Assembly: GCA_024696945.1 (NCBI GenBank)
Contig: JAILGF010000071.1
Location: forward strand, 186,001 to 250,000
Direction: 5' to 3'
From: Lachnospiraceae bacterium
GTDB taxonomy: Bacteria > Bacillota > Clostridia > Lachnospirales > Lachnospiraceae
DNA: 64,000 nucleotides
The notes under the pieces are model-generated. The model saw only the letters and a program-made list of their open reading frames with translations. It ran no database searches and was not told where the DNA came from. Shown piece by piece: positions 35,465 through 44,738 of the stretch. A program made the translations under genes and the position numbers. The first letter of the stretch is position 1, and each line of letters opens with the position of its first letter.

Positions 35465-36766
35465 ATGTACCATTATAAAACTAAACGTATAAAAACAAAA
35501 AGGTTTGTCGGGAGTATATTTCTTTGTCTGGTCTTAGGATTACTGCTTGCCGGCTGTTCTATGTCTTCAAAAGGCAGTGTTTATTGGCTGAATTTTAAGC
35601 CCGAATCTGATGAAACGCTCCACGAAGTGGCGGAGATGTATGAAAAACAGACAGGTGTCAGTGTAAAGGTTGTGACTGCTGCTTCCGGAACATACGCACA
35701 GATGCTTAACGCCGAGCTTGATAAATCTCATCCGCCGACAATAATTGTCCTAGGAAACAACGACCTTGTATCAAAGTGGGCCGACTGCTGTATTGACTTA
35801 AGGGGAACCGCGATTGAAAAGGAACTTAATACCGACAGCTACAATTTCTATGATAATGAAGGAAGGCTTGTTTCGATAGGGTATTGCTATGAATGCTACG
35901 GTATAATAGTAAATAAGGACCTGATAGAAGGATCCGGCCATTCAATGGATGAGCTTGTAAATTTCGAAGGCTTAAAAGCTGTGGCAGAGGATATACATAC
36001 AAGGGCGGCTGAACTTGGGTTTGACGCATTTTCTGCATCGGATATGGACTCTTCGTCATCCTGGCGATTTACCGGTCATATGGCAAACCTCGAATACTAT
36101 TATGAGGAAAGAGATGCAGGCGGCTGGAGCGAATGCCCTTCGTCATTAAAGGGAACGTATATGGAAAATTTTAAGAACCTGTATGATCTCTGTATAAATA
36201 ACAGCACGGTCCGTCCGGAAACTCTGGCAACCGGAGGGCATGATGCGGAAAATGAGTTTAAGACGGGAAAGGCGGCATTTTTTGTAAATGGTTCATGGGA
36301 ATATGACGCAGTTTCAAAGGATGTTCCTTCAGCAACCATGATTCCCTACTACTGCGGTGTGGAAGGCGAGGAAAAGGCGGGACTTAACTGCGGTACAGAA
36401 AACTGTTGGGCGATCCCTTCGCTATGCTCAGAAGAAGATATACAGGCGACAATGGATTTCCTTGTGTGGTGCGTAACGGATCCCGAGGCGTCAAGAAAGC
36501 TTGTTGATACCTTTGGAGTAATGCCGTACAAGAATTCTGCGGAATCCCGCAACGGATTTTTGGCAGCCGCCAATAAGTATATTGACAACGGGTGCTATAT
36601 TATGGATTGGGCCACAAGCTATCAGCCTAATGTCGATAACTACAGGGCAGGTCTTGTTTCGGCACTGAATGAGTACAATTCTGACAGATCAGACAGTAAC
36701 TGGCAAAAGGTGAAAACTGCATTTGTGGAAGGATGGGCTTCTAATTACAAGGAGGCGCACCAATGA
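35465..36766 (+). CDS. Sugar ABC transporter substrate-binding lipoprotein
   Basis: A 433-residue family 1 solute-binding protein. The signal peptide ends in the lipobox LAGC (Cys31). The mature part starts like other oligosaccharide binders (VYWLNFKPESDETLHEVAEMYEKQTG) and includes FKTGKAAFFVNGSWEY, the usual SBP signature. Two permeases follow with 4-bp ATGA overlaps and no ATPase gene, so a shared MsmK-type ATPase elsewhere is expected. The sugar is unknown. Confidence 0.92.
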   Translation: MYHYKTKRIKTKRFVGSIFLCLVLGLLLAGCSMSSKGSVYWLNFKPESDETLHEVAEMYEKQTGVSVKVVTAASGTYAQMLNAELDKSHPPTIIVLGNNDLVSKWADCCIDLRGTAIEKELNTDSYNFYDNEGRLVSIGYCYECYGIIVNKDLIEGSGHSMDELVNFEGLKAVAEDIHTRAAELGFDAFSASDMDSSSSWRFTGHMANLEYYYEERDAGGWSECPSSLKGTYMENFKNLYDLCINNSTVRPETLATGGHDAENEFKTGKAAFFVNGSWEYDAVSKDVPSATMIPYYCGVEGEEKAGLNCGTENCWAIPSLCSEEDIQATMDFLVWCVTDPEASRKLVDTFGVMPYKNSAESRNGFLAAANKYIDNGCYIMDWATSYQPNVDNYRAGLVSALNEYNSDRSDSNWQKVKTAFVEGWASNYKEAHQ

Positions 36767-37659
36767 TGAAAAAAAGAGAACTGACGATATATCAAAAATC
36801 AATAAGCAAATGGGGATGGCTTTTCCTGGGTCCGATTATGGCAGCATTTGCCATAGGTTTCTTATGGCCGTTCCTGCACGGACTTTATCTGGCGTTCTGC
36901 GACTTTAGGCTTGTTTCCGAGGCAAAGTTTACGGGATTTTCGAATTTTGAAAAAGCGTTTTCGGATGAAGGCTTTAGGCATTCCTTCTTGTTTACTGCCA
37001 TATTTACGATAGTCAGCATGACACTGATAAATGTACTGTCATTTATGGTGGCTTATTATCTGGCTAAGGAAATAAAAGGAACAAAACTTTTCAGAACCGT
37101 ATTTTTTATGCCGAACCTTATAGGCGGAATAGTACTTGGCTATCTCTGGTCCATGATATTTGACGGATTCCTGTCCATGTTTGATACATCGGTACTGATG
37201 GACAGCAGATTTGGCTTCTGGGGACTCATCATAATGCTCTGCTGGCAGCAGATAGGATATATGATGATTATCTATATTGCAGGCTTTAAGACTATAGACG
37301 GTTCAATGCTTGAAGCTGCAAAGATCGATGGGGCTAACGGCAGACAGACGCTTTTTAAGGTTATGATCCCGAATATGATCCCGGCTATTTCAATCTGCCT
37401 ATTCCTCGCTCTGTCAAACGGATTTAAGCTTTTTGACCAGAACCTGGCTCTGACTGCCGGTCTGCCGATCACTATGAGCGTAGACGGTTCAATGGTAAAG
37501 GATACCGAGATGATGGCACTCAATATCTACAATACCTTTTACGGACAGAGCAGCTTCGGACACGGAGTTGCGCAGGCTAAGGCGGTTATCTTCTTTATAC
37601 TGGTTGCTGCACTTGGCATAATTCAGCTAAAGCTTACGAACAGGAGGGAGAAGGTATGA
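36763..37659 (+). CDS. Sugar ABC transporter permease, MsmF/MalF type
   Basis: A 298-residue permease with six predicted membrane segments. The EAA loop is EAAKIDGANGRQTLFKVMIPNM, which contacts the ATPase. Its ATG overlaps the binding-protein stop (ATGA), indicating coupled translation. Confidence 0.93.
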   Translation: MMKKRELTIYQKSISKWGWLFLGPIMAAFAIGFLWPFLHGLYLAFCDFRLVSEAKFTGFSNFEKAFSDEGFRHSFLFTAIFTIVSMTLINVLSFMVAYYLAKEIKGTKLFRTVFFMPNLIGGIVLGYLWSMIFDGFLSMFDTSVLMDSRFGFWGLIIMLCWQQIGYMMIIYIAGFKTIDGSMLEAAKIDGANGRQTLFKVMIPNMIPAISICLFLALSNGFKLFDQNLALTAGLPITMSVDGSMVKDTEMMALNIYNTFYGQSSFGHGVAQAKAVIFFILVAALGIIQLKLTNRREKV

Positions 37660-38486
37660 AAAAACACAGAATTGCCGTAACTGTTTTTACTGTTGTAAGC
37701 CTTTTGTATGTTCTTCCCATGGTCGCTGTGGCAATCAATTCTTTTAAGAAGAACACATATGTAAGATCGGAAACGTTTTCGCTGCCTGATTCGGAATCCT
37801 TTGCGGGAGTTGACAACTTTGTTAAGGGAATGACCTTCGGAAATTATCCGTTTGCGAAGAGTGTTATTTACAGCGTATTGATCACCATTCTCTCAACGGC
37901 GCTTATACTGCTTTTTGCGTCAATGGCTGCATGGTTTATCGTAAGGGTAAACAATCTGATATGTAAGATTTTCTATTATCTCTGCATATTCTCAATGGTA
38001 GTTCCGTTCCAGATGATAATGTACACCTTGGCAAGAACGGCGGACAAGCTGAGTCTCAATACTCCGTTCACCATTCCTATCATATACTTGGGAGTCGGTG
38101 CCGGTATGGCAATATTTATGTTCACCGGATTTGTAAAGTCGATACCGATGGATGTTGAAGAAGCAGCAGCCATAGACGGCTGCGGTCCCGTGAAAACATT
38201 CTTCAGCATTGTTATTCCTATGATGAAGCCCACGCTTATTTCTGTAGGTATCCTTGAAATAATGTGGATATGGAACGACTATCTGCTTCCTATGCTGGTT
38301 CTTGATATTACGGAATACAGGACGATTCCGATACATATCCAGTACCTCAAAGGCAGTTACGGAACTGTAGATCTCGGAGCAACAATGGCTCTGATACTAT
38401 TAAGCATCATCCCGGTTATCATATTCTATGTTTCATGCCAGAAGCATATTGTGGAAGGTGTGGCAGCAGGAGCTGTGAAGGGATAA
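37656..38486 (+). CDS. Sugar ABC transporter permease, MsmG/MalG type
   Basis: A 276-residue permease with six membrane segments and the EAA loop EEAAAIDGCGPVKTFFSIVIP. It overlaps the previous gene by ATGA. It ends the transporter operon; a GC-rich hairpin follows. Confidence 0.93.
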   Translation: MKKHRIAVTVFTVVSLLYVLPMVAVAINSFKKNTYVRSETFSLPDSESFAGVDNFVKGMTFGNYPFAKSVIYSVLITILSTALILLFASMAAWFIVRVNNLICKIFYYLCIFSMVVPFQMIMYTLARTADKLSLNTPFTIPIIYLGVGAGMAIFMFTGFVKSIPMDVEEAAAIDGCGPVKTFFSIVIPMMKPTLISVGILEIMWIWNDYLLPMLVLDITEYRTIPIHIQYLKGSYGTVDLGATMALILLSIIPVIIFYVSCQKHIVEGVAAGAVKG

Positions 38487-38500
38487 GACAAAAAATAAAG

Positions 38501-38525
38501 GGCCGCATCCGTGATGGGTGCGGCC
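38501..38525. terminator. Bidirectional terminator hairpin
   Basis: A 10-bp GC-rich stem (GGCCGCATCC with GGGTGCGGCC) with a 5-nt loop. A T-rich tract follows on the minus strand, serving the opposing gene, and an AT-rich tract on the plus strand, serving the transporter operon. Confidence 0.75.
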
Positions 38526-38535
38526 GCTTGTATAT

Positions 38536-39108
38536 TTATTTAATCTTGATATTCAGTTCTTTGGTTGTATCGTTGGCAAGCACGATCTTGATCTTATATT
38601 CGCCGGGCTCATCAAATATATAACTGTTATCGGCAATATTTTCACCGTTTATCGTAAATACCTTTATTGCATTCTTGGAAGATACGGTCATTTCTTTGCC
38701 AACCTTGTAAGTTTTGTTGTTCTTAACGCCTTTAACCTTTATCTTACTGTAGTTGTATGCCTTTTTACTTGATACGGCAACACATCTTTCTTCGCCATTG
38801 GCAAATTCCTTCCCGAAGGTGACGGTTTTCTTACCGGTCTTTTCACCGTTGGTATAATAGATTTTGAAAGGTGTTGTTACATTAAGCTCATAAACTCCGA
38901 ATACGGTTGACATTTCACTGTAAGACGAGCTGTAGCTTGTTATGAAGTTATCAAATAAAGAAACTTCTACCTTTTTGGATGTGGCAGTTATAATGGGGGT
39001 TGTGAAAGAAGTTAAATCTGTAGCTCCTTCGGTATCCTGGAAGTCGGGATCAAGGGATTCGGTTGTGAACTTAAAACAGGATGCTCCTTGTATAATTATA
39101 GTGCCCAC
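38536..39108 (-). CDS. Hypothetical beta-rich protein, doubtful 5' end
   Basis: A 190-residue open frame read from a GTG. The composition (Lys, Thr, Val and Asn rich) and segments such as KIKVKGVKNNKTYKVGKEMTV suggest an extracellular beta-sandwich protein like those of surface repeats, yet no signal peptide is encoded. Two in-frame stops sit just upstream and the ribosome binding site is weak, so the gene may have lost its 5' end. A terminator follows it on the minus strand, which supports a real or formerly real gene. No family is recognised. Confidence 0.45.
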   Translation of the reverse strand: MGTIIIQGASCFKFTTESLDPDFQDTEGATDLTSFTTPIITATSKKVEVSLFDNFITSYSSSYSEMSTVFGVYELNVTTPFKIYYTNGEKTGKKTVTFGKEFANGEERCVAVSSKKAYNYSKIKVKGVKNNKTYKVGKEMTVSSKNAIKVFTINGENIADNSYIFDEPGEYKIKIVLANDTTKELNIKIK

Positions 39109-39412
39109 TAGCCTTTACTTATCGGCAGGGCGGTGTTTTTAACATATGATCATAATATCATATTTTGACAGATAATTCAATATACTGTTTATGCTTTTAG
39201 TGCTTAAAGCCGGTAACTGAATGATAAGAATACGCTTGAAATTAGGACAGTATGTAAAAAGGAAGAGTGCCTGCTTCATTTTAGGGATGATTGTTCTTCT
39301 TTTGATCCGACAAAATATATTGGGCTTCATAACACCTTAAAGTTAAGGTATAACGAAATATGAAAATTTTATTAAATATGATATTTTATAGGGGAAAGAA
39401 TACCGTTATTTA
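39109..39412. other. Intergenic region without a supportable gene
   Basis: About 300 bp of AT-rich DNA between the diverging hypothetical gene and the CAP-domain gene. Short open frames exist on both strands but none has a good ribosome binding site with a protein-like product. The right end leads into the promoter at 39413. Confidence 0.5.
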
Positions 39413-39441
39413 TTGTAAACAGCATTAGATTGAGGTATAAT
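39413..39441 (+). promoter_or_regulatory. Sigma-A promoter of the CAP-domain gene
   Basis: TTGTAA (39413-39418), 17 bp, TATAAT (39436-39441), with an AAGGAGG ribosome binding site at 39464-39470. Confidence 0.75.
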
Positions 39442-39480
39442 CTGTGTAATAGATTTAATCTATAAGGAGGTAATGTAACA

Positions 39481-42336
39481 ATGAAGAAAAACAGAACTTT
39501 CACTTTTTGTGATGCTTGGCAGAGAGTTGCCGTTTTAACGGTTCTTATGCTTCTGCTTGTTTATGTCGGATTCGGTTCGGTTTCGATAAAAGCCGACGAT
39601 CAGACCTCTAAGGGTATCAATGTTAAGACACCTTCCCAGATGGAGATCAAAAAAAGGATCAGCTCCATTAAGGATTTAAAGACGGAATACAAGGAAAACC
39701 CCGACTTTACAGCTCCTTATGCTGCAGGAAGCCTGACCGATGCCACCCTTCAGAATGCAGTAGATTGGGTGAATGCATGTCGATTCATTGCCGGCATTCC
39801 GGACAACGTTACTCTTGATGATAATTATACGAAATTAACACAGGCATCAAGTATTGTTAATTATATAAACGAAACTCTTTCACATTATCCTGAGAAGCCT
39901 AACGGAATGGATGACGATCTGTTCAATTTAGGATATGAAGGCTCAAGCAGCAGCAATATTGCACGTGGAAGCGGTAAATATTTGGTAAACGGTACTTCTG
40001 TTTACTCTATGATAGTACATTGCTGGATGGATGACGGTGATTCGAAAAATATTTCAAAAGTCGGACACAGAAGATGGATCCTGAACCCTTCGATGCAAAA
40101 AACCGGTTTCGGCTGTGTATGGGGAGATGCCGGAAGCTACGGTGGAAGCTATTTTTCAGCTATTTATGCTACGGATAATGCTTTTGGAAAAACGGATAAT
40201 TACGGAGTAGCATGGCCCGCTCAGAATATGCCGATATCTTTCTTTGAGTCCGATTATCCTTGGAGCATCTCAATGGGGTATGACGTTCCCGATGATACAA
40301 AGGTTACTCTTACAAGACAGAGTGACGGAAAGTCATGGAATTTTTCAAAGGGTTCAACTGATTTTTATACCGAAAACAGCAATTACGGACAGAAGGGCTG
40401 TATCATTTTCAGGCCTTCGGGTATTTCATCATATAATCACGGGGACGTGTTTGAGGTAGTTATTACCGGTACCGGACTGGATGTTAAATATTATGTAAAC
40501 TTCTTTGATCCGGACAAGATCTCGGATTCACCTACGAAGGAACCCACAAAGGAACCTACTCCGGGACCTACCAAGGAGCCTACAAAGGAACCTACAAAGG
40601 CTCCGAGCAATTCAGATGTATTGGGTGATGTATCGGGAGTGAGCTTCAGTTATACCGATATCCGCTCAAACAAGACCGTGAAGTTTTCGGGCAGTGACGG
40701 CACACCTAAGGTTCTGGTATTAGGCGGTGTCGGCTCATGTGCCAATACTATGAATTGTATTGGTACGCTTTCAAAGTTGTACGGACAGGTTGACGGCAAG
40801 CTGGAAATTTATACTGTTGATATCGTAGAGAACACAGAGGCTACGATAAAGGGATATTTATCCGACAACAATATCGTTTCCGATATACACTGTGCTTCTT
40901 TGGAGAGCTTTGATCCGAATTACAAGTTATATTCGACAGTTCTTGGAATGATGGATACAGGAGACGGTTGGTGGACCATGCCGGCAGTTCTTTATATCAA
41001 CGGTAAAGGTGAGGTCCTCGCAAAGACACTTGCTTACCAAAAGCCCGACGATATTAAGACCGATCTGTCCAAGATAGTAAGCTTTAAGAAGGAGACTACA
41101 CCGGCTCCTACAAAAGAACCCACAAAGACTCCTACACCCGAGCCTACAAAAGAAGTAACACCCGAACCTACCAAGGAAGTAACACCCGAGCCCACCAAGA
41201 AAGTAACACCCGAACCTACCAAGGAAGTAACACCTGAGCCCACAAAGACTCCTACAAATGTTCCGACACAGGAAATACCCCAGGATAAAGGTGAATTATA
41301 TGGCGGTGAGTTCAGCTTTAAGGATGCTTCGACATCTTCATCAGCCACTTTAAATCTCGGGGACGGAACAAAAAAGATCATTGTTATAAGCGATCTTATG
41401 AATTGCTGGTATACCATGGATATCCTTGATACGATCAATTCTCAGGTATCAGGTTCCGATATTCAGCTTTTTATGATCGATACAAAGGGAACGTCTGCAG
41501 ATACCCTTTCAGCATATCTTGAAAACTATTATCTTGACGGAGAGTTTTACTGTACTCCTGAAAAGAAGCTGAATGCTTCGGGTAATTTAAGCTGGGATGA
41601 TGTAAAGCAGAAGATTTTCAGTGCGGCTGGAATCAAATCCTCAGGTCGCAGAAAGAACAGCTATGTAACACCTCTGATCGCTTACGTTGACGGAAGCGGA
41701 AATATAGTTAAGACAACAACGGGTTATGTTGATTATTCAGACATTCAGGGTGATATAAACATACTGAACGGAAACGGCAGCGGAAAGAAGCCCGGAAGAA
41801 GGGCAGGAGAAGTAGCTCCCGTTATCAGTACCAAGACTGCAAAGTCAGGAGAGGTTACGCAGACAGTTCTGCTGACCGACGTAAAGGGTGCACAGACACT
41901 TACCGTGACGAAGGCTTCGGAATCAGAGCTAGAAGAACTAAAGTTTAGCATAAACGGAAAGAAAGCAAAACTTGTTCTGTTCGCGACAGAAGGAAATGAG
42001 CTTACAGTACCGGGTTATGTAAAGCTTGACGGAAAGAAATATTATGTTAAGTATGTTTCTAAGCTTGCATACGGTAATAACGAGAGTGTATCCGAGGTTA
42101 CATTTGGAAAGTATGTTTCAAAGATTTATAAAAATGCCTTTAAGGGAATGAAACAGCTTTCGGTCATCAATATTAACGGAGCTAAGCTTAAGAGCGTCGG
42201 AAAGAACGCCTTTAAGGGAATTGCAAAGAATGCAGTATTCAATATCTCAGGTACCGATGAGCAATTTAACAATGCAAAGGAGCTTATTATTGCTTCAGGT
42301 GTTGCAAAGACGGTTACCTTTAACCATGTTGACTGA
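39481..42336 (+). CDS. Secreted CAP / thioredoxin-like / leucine-rich modular protein
   Basis: A 951-residue exported protein. Residues 16-37 are the signal peptide core. Residues about 70-210 are a CAP/SCP domain (NAVDWVNACRFIAG, VGHRRWILNP). A Pro-Thr-Lys-Glu linker (about 351-378) leads to a thioredoxin-like domain (about 379-535) with GSCANTMNC in place of CxxC. A second linker (about 541-602) of PEPTKEVT repeats leads to a second thioredoxin-like domain (about 603-760) that keeps only the first Cys (MNCWYTM). The C-terminus (about 800-951) ends in BspA-like leucine-rich repeats (VSKIYKNAFKGMKQL). No sortase motif is visible. The function is unknown; cell-surface adhesion or redox roles are guesses. 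Confidence 0.85.
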   Translation: MKKNRTFTFCDAWQRVAVLTVLMLLLVYVGFGSVSIKADDQTSKGINVKTPSQMEIKKRISSIKDLKTEYKENPDFTAPYAAGSLTDATLQNAVDWVNACRFIAGIPDNVTLDDNYTKLTQASSIVNYINETLSHYPEKPNGMDDDLFNLGYEGSSSSNIARGSGKYLVNGTSVYSMIVHCWMDDGDSKNISKVGHRRWILNPSMQKTGFGCVWGDAGSYGGSYFSAIYATDNAFGKTDNYGVAWPAQNMPISFFESDYPWSISMGYDVPDDTKVTLTRQSDGKSWNFSKGSTDFYTENSNYGQKGCIIFRPSGISSYNHGDVFEVVITGTGLDVKYYVNFFDPDKISDSPTKEPTKEPTPGPTKEPTKEPTKAPSNSDVLGDVSGVSFSYTDIRSNKTVKFSGSDGTPKVLVLGGVGSCANTMNCIGTLSKLYGQVDGKLEIYTVDIVENTEATIKGYLSDNNIVSDIHCASLESFDPNYKLYSTVLGMMDTGDGWWTMPAVLYINGKGEVLAKTLAYQKPDDIKTDLSKIVSFKKETTPAPTKEPTKTPTPEPTKEVTPEPTKEVTPEPTKKVTPEPTKEVTPEPTKTPTNVPTQEIPQDKGELYGGEFSFKDASTSSSATLNLGDGTKKIIVISDLMNCWYTMDILDTINSQVSGSDIQLFMIDTKGTSADTLSAYLENYYLDGEFYCTPEKKLNASGNLSWDDVKQKIFSAAGIKSSGRRKNSYVTPLIAYVDGSGNIVKTTTGYVDYSDIQGDINILNGNGSGKKPGRRAGEVAPVISTKTAKSGEVTQTVLLTDVKGAQTLTVTKASESELEELKFSINGKKAKLVLFATEGNELTVPGYVKLDGKKYYVKYVSKLAYGNNESVSEVTFGKYVSKIYKNAFKGMKQLSVININGAKLKSVGKNAFKGIAKNAVFNISGTDEQFNNAKELIIASGVAKTVTFNHVD
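41137..41250 (+). repeat. 24-bp tandem repeat coding PEPTKEVT linker
   Basis: Four full and one partial 24-bp units encode the eight-residue PEPTKEVT linker. The units are nearly identical, so copy number may vary between strains. Confidence 0.9.
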
Positions 42337-42374
42337 TACTCTGACAGATAAAATTCTTAATTGACAAATAAAGA

Positions 42375-42413
42375 AAAGTGAGGGTTGCATACTAAAGCGA
42401 CTCTCACTTTTTT
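42375..42413 (+). terminator. Rho-independent terminator after the CAP-domain gene
   Basis: AAAGTGAG...CTCACTTT closes a stem that extends to about 14 bp with G-U pairs, followed by a T tract. Confidence 0.85.
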
Positions 42414-42414
42414 A

Positions 42415-42443
42415 TTGTAAATATATTGTGATTAAGGTATAAT
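42415..42443 (+). promoter_or_regulatory. Sigma-A promoter joined to two-hairpin element copy 2
   Basis: TTGTAA (42415-42420), 17 bp, TATAAT (42438-42443). The predicted start of transcription falls at the 5' edge of hairpin 1. Confidence 0.75.
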
Positions 42444-42509
42444 ATAACAAAAGATGCGAAGTATCTTTTGTTACCGAGAAAACACCGGAGGCGTTTTCGA
42501 GGTGACATT
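42438..42509 (+). repeat. Two-hairpin leader element, copy 2 (before esterase)
   Basis: After TATAATATAAC, hairpin 1 (42446-42472) has a 12-bp stem around GAA with one G-U pair. Hairpin 2 (42473-42503) has ACCGAGAAAAC pairing imperfectly with GTTTTCGAGGT. The element ends GTGACATT, about 48 nt before the start codon. Confidence 0.82.
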
Positions 42510-42556
42510 AATTTATGCAGAAACATAAAAAATGAGAGGATTATCAAGAAAATAAG

Positions 42557-43480
42557 ATGATGCATACAAATGAAAAACTAATGAAGGCTCTTAAAGCTGT
42601 TAATTTCATTTCGGGAAAATCTATGACGGAGTCTGAGCTAATAAAACACCGTAAGCTTGTTGAATGGGTCGGACGTATGGCTGCACCTAAGGGGGATGTA
42701 AGGATCAAATCGTTTATGATTGGAGAAATGCCTTGCGAAGCCATAAAACCTGATTATGCACATAACCCTTCGTACTGCGTGCTTTATGCTCATGGAGGAG
42801 GATATATTGCAGGTGGCTTAGACTATTCAAGAATTCTTGGAGTAAAAATGGCGATCGCAACAGGCTTTACAACGTATTCATTTGCGTATCGTCTGGCGCC
42901 GGAGCATCAGTACCCTTCAGCGCTGGAGGACGGGCTGAAGATCTGGGATTATCTGGTAAATGAAAAATATTCACCCGATCATATCATTTTGGCAGGGGAT
43001 TCAGCAGGAGGAAATCTTGCACTTTGCCTAGTGCAAAGACTGATGTCTGAGGGAAAACCTCTTCCAAAGGCACTTATTCTTTTCAGCCCGTGGACCGATA
43101 TGACGGAAACTTCAGAGACCTATGAGATTAATAAGGACATTGATCCGATACTTTCAAGGGATTATGTTTTAAATGCTGCAGTGGCATATACAGGCTGCAA
43201 AGAGGACGGAGATATCATTCTTTCAGATCCGAAGTTTAGCCCGCTAAACGGAGATCTGAAAGGCATGCCTCCTGTATATATAATGGCAGGCAGAAACGGT
43301 ATACTGCTTAATGACAGCATAAGACTAAAAGAAAAACTGACCGAAGCCGGAGTAAGGGTAAAGCTTGATATAGAGGAAAAGGGCTGGCATGTTTATCCTC
43401 AGATGCCGATACCGATGGCGACACGGGCAATGAAGAGACTTGCAAAGCATGTATCCGAAATCATTTATGGAAACAAATGA
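42557..43480 (+). CDS. Alpha/beta hydrolase, HSL-type esterase
   Basis: A 307-residue intracellular esterase of the hormone-sensitive-lipase group. The oxyanion motif is HGGGYIAGG and the nucleophile elbow is GDSAGG, with an Asp in DPILSRDYV and a late His in GWHVYPQ. It heads a cassette with an acyltransferase-like gene (8 bp beyond its stop) and a zinc-ribbon membrane protein, suggesting ester chemistry on a shared, unknown substrate. The ribosome binding site is poor, with AAGAAAA upstream of the ATG. Confidence 0.9.
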   Translation: MMHTNEKLMKALKAVNFISGKSMTESELIKHRKLVEWVGRMAAPKGDVRIKSFMIGEMPCEAIKPDYAHNPSYCVLYAHGGGYIAGGLDYSRILGVKMAIATGFTTYSFAYRLAPEHQYPSALEDGLKIWDYLVNEKYSPDHIILAGDSAGGNLALCLVQRLMSEGKPLPKALILFSPWTDMTETSETYEINKDIDPILSRDYVLNAAVAYTGCKEDGDIILSDPKFSPLNGDLKGMPPVYIMAGRNGILLNDSIRLKEKLTEAGVRVKLDIEEKGWHVYPQMPIPMATRAMKRLAKHVSEIIYGNK

Positions 43481-43487
43481 GGCGATA

Positions 43488-44738
43488 ATGGAAAGTAATA
43501 ACTGGTATAAAATAGATAACGTAGCTAAGGTTTTTCTTGCTACTGTGGGGAAGAGGGACACAAGGGCCTTTAGGGTGAGCTGTACCCTAAAAGAGGATAT
43601 AGATCCTGAGCTTTTACAGAAAGCTGTTCTCTCTGCAATCCAGGAAAGACCTCATGTACAGGTTAGGATCAGAAGAGGTCTGTTCTGGCATTACATGGAG
43701 GATACGGACATAAGTCCGAAGATTTCCGAAGAGCATGACAGGATTTGCCCGCTTCTTTATGTTCCGGCAAAAGCAATGCTTCATTATCAGGTGACATTTT
43801 TTAAGAAAAGGATAAACCTTGATATGTTCCATGCACTTACGGACGGGACAGGGGCACTGGAATTCCTTAATATTATAGTACTTGACTATCTTAAACTGAA
43901 GTATCCCGGAAGGCTGACGGATGTAACGGTACATTCGGGCGCATCCAGGGATGACTTAAGCCAGGACAGTTACAGACAGTTCTTTGGAAATAAAAATCTG
44001 CAAAGAAGTACTTCAAATAAGAATGCATATCATATGGGAGGACTTAAGCTCCCCTACGATCAGCTCCAGTTTTTTGAGATACATATGCCCGTAGCCCAGG
44101 TAATTCCTAAAGCCAAGGAACTAAAAGTATCCCTTACAAGTTATCTTGGAGCTGCATGGATGTTGGCGATCAGAGACGAGATGCCGCCACGAAAGCGAAA
44201 TCTTCCTGTGACGATCTCACTTCCCGTGAATCTAAGGAATTATTATCCGTCACATACGGCCAGGAATTTCTTTAACAGTGTAAACGTTACCCATGTATTT
44301 GAAAGTGATATCACTCTGGAAGAGCTTGCGTCTGAATTTGATATCACACTCAAAAGCCAGCTTACGGAAGAAAACATAAAGAAGCAGATGGACAGCTTCG
44401 AAACCATGGAATATGTGGCGCCGGTAAGGGCAGTGCCGTTATTTATAAAACAGCTGGTGGTACGGCATTTTACGAAAAAGTCAAACAAAAAGGTTTCAAT
44501 GGTATTTTCAAATCTCGGAATTCAAAATCCGCCTGAAGAGTTAAAAGAGTACGTTGACGGCTACAGTGGTTTCTGCAGTACCAATACTATGTTTTCCACG
44601 ATGTTTGGGTATAAGGGAGAATTGACGCTGGGTGTTTCTTCAGCGTATATGAATACCGGAGTGATAAAGAATTTTGTCAGAGGTCTTTCAGCGGCAGGTG
44701 TTGATATAAGGGTTTATGCTACGGAGGTCATCAGATAA
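43488..44738 (+). CDS. Condensation-domain-like acyltransferase (alcohol acetyltransferase type)
   Basis: A 416-residue protein of the CoA-dependent acyltransferase/condensation fold. The catalytic HxxxDG motif is HALTDG in DMFHALTDGTGA. A late FSNLG segment matches the region that closes the active-site tunnel. The ATG at 43488 is chosen because GAGGCG lies just upstream, overlapping the esterase end. Acceptor and acyl donor are unknown. Its stop overlaps the start of the next gene by one base. Confidence 0.82.
   Translation: MESNNWYKIDNVAKVFLATVGKRDTRAFRVSCTLKEDIDPELLQKAVLSAIQERPHVQVRIRRGLFWHYMEDTDISPKISEEHDRICPLLYVPAKAMLHYQVTFFKKRINLDMFHALTDGTGALEFLNIIVLDYLKLKYPGRLTDVTVHSGASRDDLSQDSYRQFFGNKNLQRSTSNKNAYHMGGLKLPYDQLQFFEIHMPVAQVIPKAKELKVSLTSYLGAAWMLAIRDEMPPRKRNLPVTISLPVNLRNYYPSHTARNFFNSVNVTHVFESDITLEELASEFDITLKSQLTEENIKKQMDSFETMEYVAPVRAVPLFIKQLVVRHFTKKSNKKVSMVFSNLGIQNPPEELKEYVDGYSGFCSTNTMFSTMFGYKGELTLGVSSAYMNTGVIKNFVRGLSAAGVDIRVYATEVIR

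Noticed and set aside
39139-39330. 63-codon open frame on the minus strand in the gap before the CAP-domain gene
   Set aside because: The ribosome binding site is too close to the start, the product has no recognisable features, and it is separated by stops from the downstream frame.
39221-39338. Plus-strand frame of about 39 codons with a hydrophobic stretch
   Set aside because: No ribosome binding site and no partner; it is probably chance in AT-rich DNA.
41034-41438. Antisense open frame over the PEPTKEVT repeats, rich in Val-Gly-Ser-Gly
   Set aside because: It arises from the repeat DNA read on the other strand; it has no ribosome binding site.
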